64,000 nt of DNA, taken from contig OY755178.1 in NCBI GenBank assembly GCA_963576735.1, forward strand, positions 19,158,001-19,222,000, in the 5' to 3' direction. The stretch is from Bedellia somnulentella. Its lineage: Eukaryota; Arthropoda; Insecta; Lepidoptera; Bedelliidae. The translations under genes were made by a program, and so were the position numbers. This document shows, piece after piece, positions 58,656-64,000 of this stretch. Each line of letters begins with the position of its first letter. The first letter of the stretch is position 1. The notes below the pieces were generated by a model. The model saw only the letters and a program-made list of their open reading frames with translations, was not told the origin of the DNA and made no database searches.

Positions 58656-58739
58656 TGTTTTTAATAAATATTGATTCTAAATACGAGGTCAAAAAATTGT
58701 ACCCAAATGCTGAGCTATAAATAAGAATTATATAATTTA

Positions 58740-58850
58740 ATGTTTTTTTGACATGAATTCCTCATGTGGGGATTATTACTCATAAATAAAACATGTTATT
58801 AAAGGAAAGAAAAATTTTGACACTAGCGGGGTTCGAACCCTTTCACATCT
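58740..58850 (-). repeat. SINE-C fragment
   Basis: GACATGAATTCCTCATGTGG, TTATTAAAGGAAAGAAAAAT, GGGGTTCGAACCC; core cut off. Confidence 0.75.
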
Positions 58851-58929
58851 TTTATTGATGAAGAATTATATAATTAGTTATAATAGGTAAAGATAATTTT
58901 ATATATTTCTAAATTAAATTAAATACCAA

Positions 58930-59060
58930 AATATATTTTAAATCTTTTTGTTCATGAAAACCTCATGTGGGGATTATTACTAATAAATAAAGAATAAATA
59001 AAAGGACGAAAAAATTCCCGCCTGTGTCGAAATTTTTCTTTCCTTTATTTATTACCAAAA
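58930..59060 (+). repeat. SINE-C fragment
   Basis: TTCATGAAAACCTCATGTGG then CCCGCCTGTGTCGAAATTTT; mixed orientation pieces. Confidence 0.65.
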
Positions 59061-59665
59061 TATATTTTTAACCGACTTCAAAAAAAGGAGTGTTCTCAAT
59101 TCGACCGTATATTTTTTTTTTATGTTTGTTCGCCGATTACATCGCCATTTGTGAACCGATTTTAATTATTATTTTTTTATTCGAAAGAAGATACTCCCGG
59201 ATTGGTACCATGATGAGAATATCAGGGTTTGATGATGGGATCCTGGAGAAATCGAGGGGAACCCTCAAAATTTATAGGCAAATGTACCGCGTTTTACATA
59301 TTTTCTGAACTTATATTGGCGTTTGCTTCTGAAAATCATATTGTTATGCTGCTGAGCTGATGATGGAAGGTGCGGGTCCTCAATCACTAGGAGTTAGGAA
59401 ACAGTTCTTTCACCATTCTATATAGATTTATACTCCTCTTCGTAGCTTTTATGAAGAGAAGTACAGGTTCACTAAACATGTCTTTTGTTATGTTATTGTT
59501 ACCGAGAAAGTACCATGAGACCAGGATCTGATGATGGCATCCCAGGAAATCGAGGGGACTGTCGAAACTCACAATCACGTGACAGTGTGTTTGTTCAAAA
59601 CGCCGATAGGGACCGTGCGCATCGATGGTGCTGCCAACTGGTGTCATAAATTTGAAGCTTTTACT
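59061..59665 (+). repeat. Interspersed repeat, unclassified
   Basis: TAACCGACTTCAAAAAAAGG, GTGTTCTCAATTCGACCGTA and GTGAACCGATTTTAATTATT: a repeat abundant in moth genomes. The GATGATGGGATCCTGGAGAA / GATGATGGCATCCCAGGAAA motifs occur twice. Confidence 0.55.
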
Positions 59666-59669
59666 TTAG

Positions 59670-61180
59670 TTTCATACATTTGCCAGTATGGTTTCCGCCA
59701 AAAGTTATCAACTGATGACACAGTCCATTGCCTTACAAATGAAATTGTGCAAAATTTGGACAAAGGTATGCATGTTATAGGGATTTTTCTCGACCTCAAA
59801 AAAGCCTTTGATACAATTTCAATTCCAATTTTATTGCAAAAATTAGAAAATATCGGCATTCGGGATACTCAGTTAAAATTATTTGAAAGTTATCTTAGTA
59901 ATAGACTTCAGTGCCTAAAAATTGGAGACAATTGTAGCACATTTTTAAAAAAACCACCCCTTTGGCGTCCCTCAGGGTAGTATCTTAGGACCCAGCCTAT
60001 TTTTGATTTATATTAATGAGCTATGTAATCTCCAACTTAATAACGGCACCATAGTTTCATATGCAGATGACACAGCCTTACTTTTTTCTGCAAAAACAAT
60101 ACACGAAGCTTATAAATTCGCTCAATCTGGCTTTAGTATTGTGAATGACTGGCTTTTTAATAATTTTCTGTCCTTGAATACTGATAAAACTATGTATATG
60201 ATTTTCGCAAGGAACACTTCTACACCATTACTCAATAACACCCCGCTTTATGCACATCACCGCACTTGCACTGATAGCGCACCATGCCTATGCTCAACTA
60301 TCTCCAAAGCAATGAACATCAAATATCTTGGAATTACTCTCGACGTTACTTTAACTTTTAAGGTCCATATTAATGCACTCTGTAATAGAATTAGAAAACT
60401 TATAGTAATATTTAAAAAGTTGAGACACATATGTGACTACGCTTTAATAAAGCAAATCTATCAAGCGCTTGGTCAATCCTTACTGACTTATTGCATAAAA
60501 TCTTGGGGAGGTGCTGGCATAACCACTATGTTAAAACTGGAACGAGCTCAAAGAGCGCTACTTAAAGTAGCTACTGCGCGCCCTTTCTATTTCCCTACTA
60601 CCGAACTATATAAACAATGCAAAGTGCTAACTGTGCGCCAGCTCTTTATTCTATTCACTGTTCTAAAACAGCATGCTAGCTTATACTTCAACCCTGATAC
60701 ACTAAACAGGAGGCGAAAGGATATAGTATGTTTGAATACCTATAGTGCAAAATTTTCCATTACAAATAGATTCTTTATATTTTTAGGACCATACTTATAT
60801 AATAAAATTAATAGATTACTAGTATTATATAACTTAAACAACTTTGAATGCAAGAAAAAACTTCAATCGTGGCTATTAAATCTTACATACACGGAATCAG
60901 AGGAATTGCTTAATATAATAAGTTAATATAAGATGTTTTTATTTATTTTTTATCATAATAATACAATTAGTTAGATACAATCGATTCTGATAATAATTTA
61001 TACACTACTTACCAATACCATTATATGAAAACTGATAGTTTAAGCCTTTTTTGTTTATTGTTGCCTGAAATACAGGTAAATTACCTAGCTCAGGAACAGG
61101 AAAATGTTATATTTTGTACTTTAAATAACTAACTAGGTTAAGACGAATATTATGTACTTTTGAAAACTGAATAAAAAAAA
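59670..61180 (+). mobile_element. Jockey/CR1-like LINE, 5' truncated, with 3' UTR
   Basis: Reverse-transcriptase coding part followed by an AT-rich trailer, ending near CTGAATAAAAAAAATTATTA. Confidence 0.75.
59680..60926 (+). pseudogene. LINE reverse transcriptase with one frameshift
   Basis: First frame: YGFRQKLSTDDTVHCLTNEI, FLDLKKAFDTISIPIL and SYLSNRLQCLKIGDN. A frameshift near 59955, in a C/A-rich run, breaks FGVPQGSILGPSLF, which follows in the next frame with LIYINELCN. Then SYADDTALLFSAK (catalytic box), FLSLNTDKTMYMIF, KYLGITLDVTLTFKVHI, the post-RT region and ELLNIIS, stop. Otherwise open, so a fairly young copy. The N-terminal endonuclease is missing. Confidence 0.88.
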
Positions 61181-61279
61181 TTATTATTTTTTATTTACCA
61201 TTTACATACAACACGTGTAAATAAACATAATTTTATAAGTGAAAAATTGGTGAAAATACAGATTTTATACCTAATTATA

Positions 61280-62487
61280 ATGCATTGTTGTAGATCTGGA
61301 TGTAACAACACATCAAAAAGAAACAGTAAATCAAATGGCGTAAAATTTTATTACTTTCCCAGGAAAAGTATTTACATGCCATGGTTATGTGAAAAACGGC
61401 AAAAGTGGATAAACGCTGTAAAAAACATAAGTATGTTTCTTAAATTATATTGAAATTACTATTGATGTCTGTAGTTTTTACTAGTTTTGTATGCAAACAT
61501 AACATTTAAATCTGTTTACAGGAAACATTCGAATAATTGGCTTCCGTCTAAAAATACAACAATATGCAGTGCTCACTTAAAAATCAGAAAATCCTACACA
61601 TCCATCATATGTCCCTACAATTTTCCCTGGTTAAGAAATCAATCCACAAAATCATGTTTGGAAATTACAACGATTTGAAAGACATCAACGTCGAATGCAT
61701 CAAGCCAATATTGTTCAGAATTCTCCTCAACAATTTATTAGTGATGTTATTTCTGAAAAGATTATTTATAGTGATGTAATATCTGAAAGGCTAGCTAAAC
61801 GAAGCATTAGTTGTCAATGTGATGATTTATTGGTGAGAGATCAGTCATATGATACTACATTTATTCTGCAATTTAGCTAATGTTAATGGAATCTGTACAG
61901 CTGAAATTCAGGTTAATATAGTATCTAAAATGTTGATGAATAAAAGCTGTGAAGCAAATATTCCTGTAGTTAGCAAAGTTATGAAGGATTTTAGTTGCGA
62001 CCCTCTTGATCAACATTTACAGATGTTGCTTTGCCAGGGATTCCATGGCATAACTTCCTTAAAAACAGAAGAAAATTTCATAACTTCAACAGGTGTGAAT
62101 TTTTCAGTGTTTAATTTGCTTCCTGATATCAAGTCCTCAAGGATAGACAAAAGAACCAAGTTACTTATCACATTAATGAAGCTAAACACAGGGTTACGTT
62201 TTTCAGTATTGAGTTTAATATTCAAAATCCACCGAACAAACATACAAAGAATATTTGAAAACCACTTGTTTTTGCTACACTCTGCATTGAAAAAGTTCAT
62301 TATATGGCCCTCAAAATCTACCATCCAAGCGAACATGCCAGAAACATTTAAACTTCATTATCCAAATACACGTGTTATAATAGACTGCACTGAAGTTCAC
62401 ACCGAATATCCTCCAACAGTTAAACAAAGAGTCCACATGTACTCAGATTATAAACATGGATATACGATAAAATTTTTAGTTGGCTAG
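61280..62487 (+). pseudogene. THAP/DDE transposase relic (Harbinger/ISL2EU-type)
   Basis: THAP part 1 (61280-61430): MHCCRSGCNNTSKRNSK ... KFYYFPRKS ... KRQKWINAV. Part 2 after an intron (from about 61521): KHSNNWLPSKNTTICSAHL, supplying the C-x2-H pair. The splice frames do not match by one base. After frameshifts, 61850-62487 gives TGVNFSVFNLLPDIKSSRID, KLLITLMKLNTGLRFSVLSL, IIDCTEVHTEYP (first acidic residue of the DDE triad) and YSDYKHGYTIKFLVG, typical of DDE_Tnp_4 domains. It is cut at 62487, so the remaining catalytic residues are absent. Confidence 0.75.
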
Positions 62488-62491
62488 TTGG

Positions 62492-62910
62492 CAATTGTCT
62501 ACAATCGTTGATTAAAATGTTTGTTTTGTAATGTTACACTATAATTGGGCAGTTGTTAAACCGACAACGATGGACATGTGATAAATAGGGCAGAATGTGG
62601 AAACAAGCTAGCAAGCTCGATTATAAGCGAGTTTTAGGGTTTCATAGTGTTGAGCGAGTAGTACTTTTATCATATGTTTTGTCGATTAAAGACAAACTGC
62701 GAGCAGTGAACCGATTCATCGCCAACCAGCAGTGTAAATTTCCAACGAGAAACTAGTTGAAACATCTCTTTTATTTACATGGAGTGTATGACTATTGAAA
62801 TTTCCATGAGCAAGAAAATAGTAAGTAAGTTCCTCACCGTCTGAGGGCCAACTGCGACGAATTAAACGTTTCTTCTATCGCACATTAAGTCGATAATTTG
62901 TAGACAATTG
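62492..62910. mobile_element. MITE-like element, 13-bp inverted ends
   Basis: CAATTGTCTACAA at 62492-62504 and its exact complement at 62898-62910. No ORF. It begins right where the transposase frame stops. Confidence 0.55.
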
Positions 62911-63089
62911 ACGTGCCCCACGGTTTTATTTTAGTCTAGTCTATGCATATGTATATAATTCCCACGACTGTATCTATTTTATTATTATTTTTAGGTTTTT
63001 AGTACATTTATCTTAATCATTGCTCTGTATGTTAATAATAAAACCGTTTAACTTAAAAAGTTTTTTTACCTATTTTTATTTTCTAGTTT
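62911..63089. other. AT-rich spacer
   Basis: No supported feature. Confidence 0.4.
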
Positions 63090-63788
63090 TTAATTTTTAT
63101 TTCGCATTCTGTTTAATTCATATAGTGCTTCATTATTGCAAGGTTTCTTGCCCGTTAGTTTATTGCAGTCCAACTCCTCTATACGTAGTCCCTGCAAAGA
63201 TCTGACTCTACTAAGAGCCACGTAGGCTTGACCTTCTTCAAACAGTTTCGCACCTAAGTATACGACTGCGTAATCCACAGTGCTGCCCTGCATTTTATGT
63301 ATTGTAGAAGCCCATGATAGTATTAAAGGCAACATTCTTCTTTCAGCTGTCCCGTAATTGTACTTAGCTGGAAACTGCATGGCTTTCGGGTGTATAAGAT
63401 GTACTCCGTCTCTTGCGAAATCAATTCCGACGGCAGGTACATATGTTGCATACATTTGAGTTCGACGAAATTGAGGCCAAATAATTTCGTTGATGTATCC
63501 TATAGCGCCATTTACTAACCCCTTTGAAACGTTAATATTGGACCGTAGCATGACTTTTGCCACCACAAATATTTCCAGTTCCGCTGGTAAACCCCTAGTT
63601 TTGTTGATATCAGCTGGTATTATAGTAGCTATATCCACATTGTCTGCTTTTCGTGTGGCGTGTACTAGCTCATCCTGCGCTTTTATTTTGTAAATGTGAG
63701 CACCATTATTTCTGTACAAATTCAATACAGCAGAGTTGTGGTCGTTAATATATAAATAGATGAGTAACACTAAGTATGAGTATAACAC
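63090..63788 (-). pseudogene. PIF1-like helicase C-terminal fragment (Helitron-type)
   Basis: 232 codons with no stop. Seen: LPAELEIFVVAKVMLRSNIN followed by VNGAIGYI (beta-barrel/2B-type region), SWASTIHKMQGSTVDYAVVY (motif V) and GQAYVALSRVRSLQGLRIEE (motif VI). The Walker A and B half is missing upstream, where the sequence turns non-coding. Such C-termini occur in Helitron Rep-helicases and in stand-alone PIF1 relatives. A Helitron origin is likely given Helitrons nearby, but no Rep domain or CTAG end is visible here. Confidence 0.8.
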
Positions 63789-64000
63789 AAATTATTAATC
63801 ATGGTTGTATTAAAGAAACTAAAGCTTCGTTTAATAGCAAATTTACGTCTTATTTATATCATCGGTAACATAAACATACTAGGATTATTTCTAAACTTAT
63901 CAAAGTATAAAAAATATTAACAGAAACTTATAAAAAATAACATTCACATAATAATAAAAAAAAAAAAACATGGTCGTTAACTTGTTGATTTGCGGGGTAT
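63789..64000. other. Window end, AT-rich
   Basis: No supported feature. Confidence 0.4.

Noticed and set aside
59531..59679. Start of the LINE ORF at 59531
   Set aside because: The first ~50 codons come from an unrelated interspersed repeat; reverse-transcriptase similarity begins near 59680.
1..64000. CRISPR array, operon or prophage
   Set aside because: Introns, SINEs and eukaryotic elements throughout; tandem repeats are microsatellites or MITE units.

Overview
The window looks like moth or butterfly (Lepidoptera) nuclear DNA. It is AT-rich, with a multi-exon insect CYP9-family P450 gene on each strand, lepidopteran-type Helitrons ending in CTAG, and a very dense load of short retroposons. 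No bacterial operon, CRISPR array or viral gene was seen.

Host genes. Two paralogous cytochrome P450 genes (CYP3 clan, CYP9 family) lie head to head. The left gene is on the minus strand. Its exons 1-8 lie between 20743 and 1734, and exons 9-10, including the heme-binding exon, should lie beyond base 1. The right gene is on the plus strand. All 10 coding exons (41212-56086) join without a frameshift or stop into 530 codons plus a stop. Exon lengths and intron phases match between the two genes (200, 164, 138, 203, 136, 96 or 93, 222, 101 nt). Both also have a splice acceptor exactly 10 nt before the ATG, so each probably has a non-coding first exon. These are the only host genes I can support.

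Repeats. Almost everything else is transposable-element sequence. (1) SINE-A, about 245 bp with a (TATG)n tail, has close to 60 copies or pieces. (2) SINE-B, about 360 bp and tRNA-derived, has a TTATG-type tail and about 17 copies. (3) SINE-C has a tRNA-like core opening GACACTGTAGCTC; one copy is a palindrome. (4) SINE-D is tRNA-derived, with one good copy and one fragment. (5) LINE-T is a reverse-transcriptase element with the same TATG tail as SINE-A; one copy (about 10985-12982) has a single in-frame stop. (6) Several other decayed LINEs are present. (7) DNA elements include two Helitrons, a PIF1-type helicase fragment, three THAP-domain transposon remnants (one resembling a deleted ISL2EU element) and several MITEs or foldbacks. 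(8) There is one miniature LTR element (TRIM).

Layout. 1-20.7 kb: left P450 with element-filled introns. 20.8-41.2 kb: gene-free region of SINEs, two Helitrons, THAP remnants, a GC-rich island and AT-rich spacer. 41.2-56.1 kb: right P450. 56.2-64 kb: SINEs, two LINEs, a THAP/DDE transposase relic and a helicase fragment.

The most interesting biology is the link between LINE-T and the SINEs (shared tails, four twin-priming-like inversions) and how close their insertions lie to P450 splice sites. One SINE-A target-site duplication copied the exon 2 acceptor of the right P450. Names such as SINE-A and LINE-T are labels used only here. Element boundaries are read by eye and may be off by a few bases.
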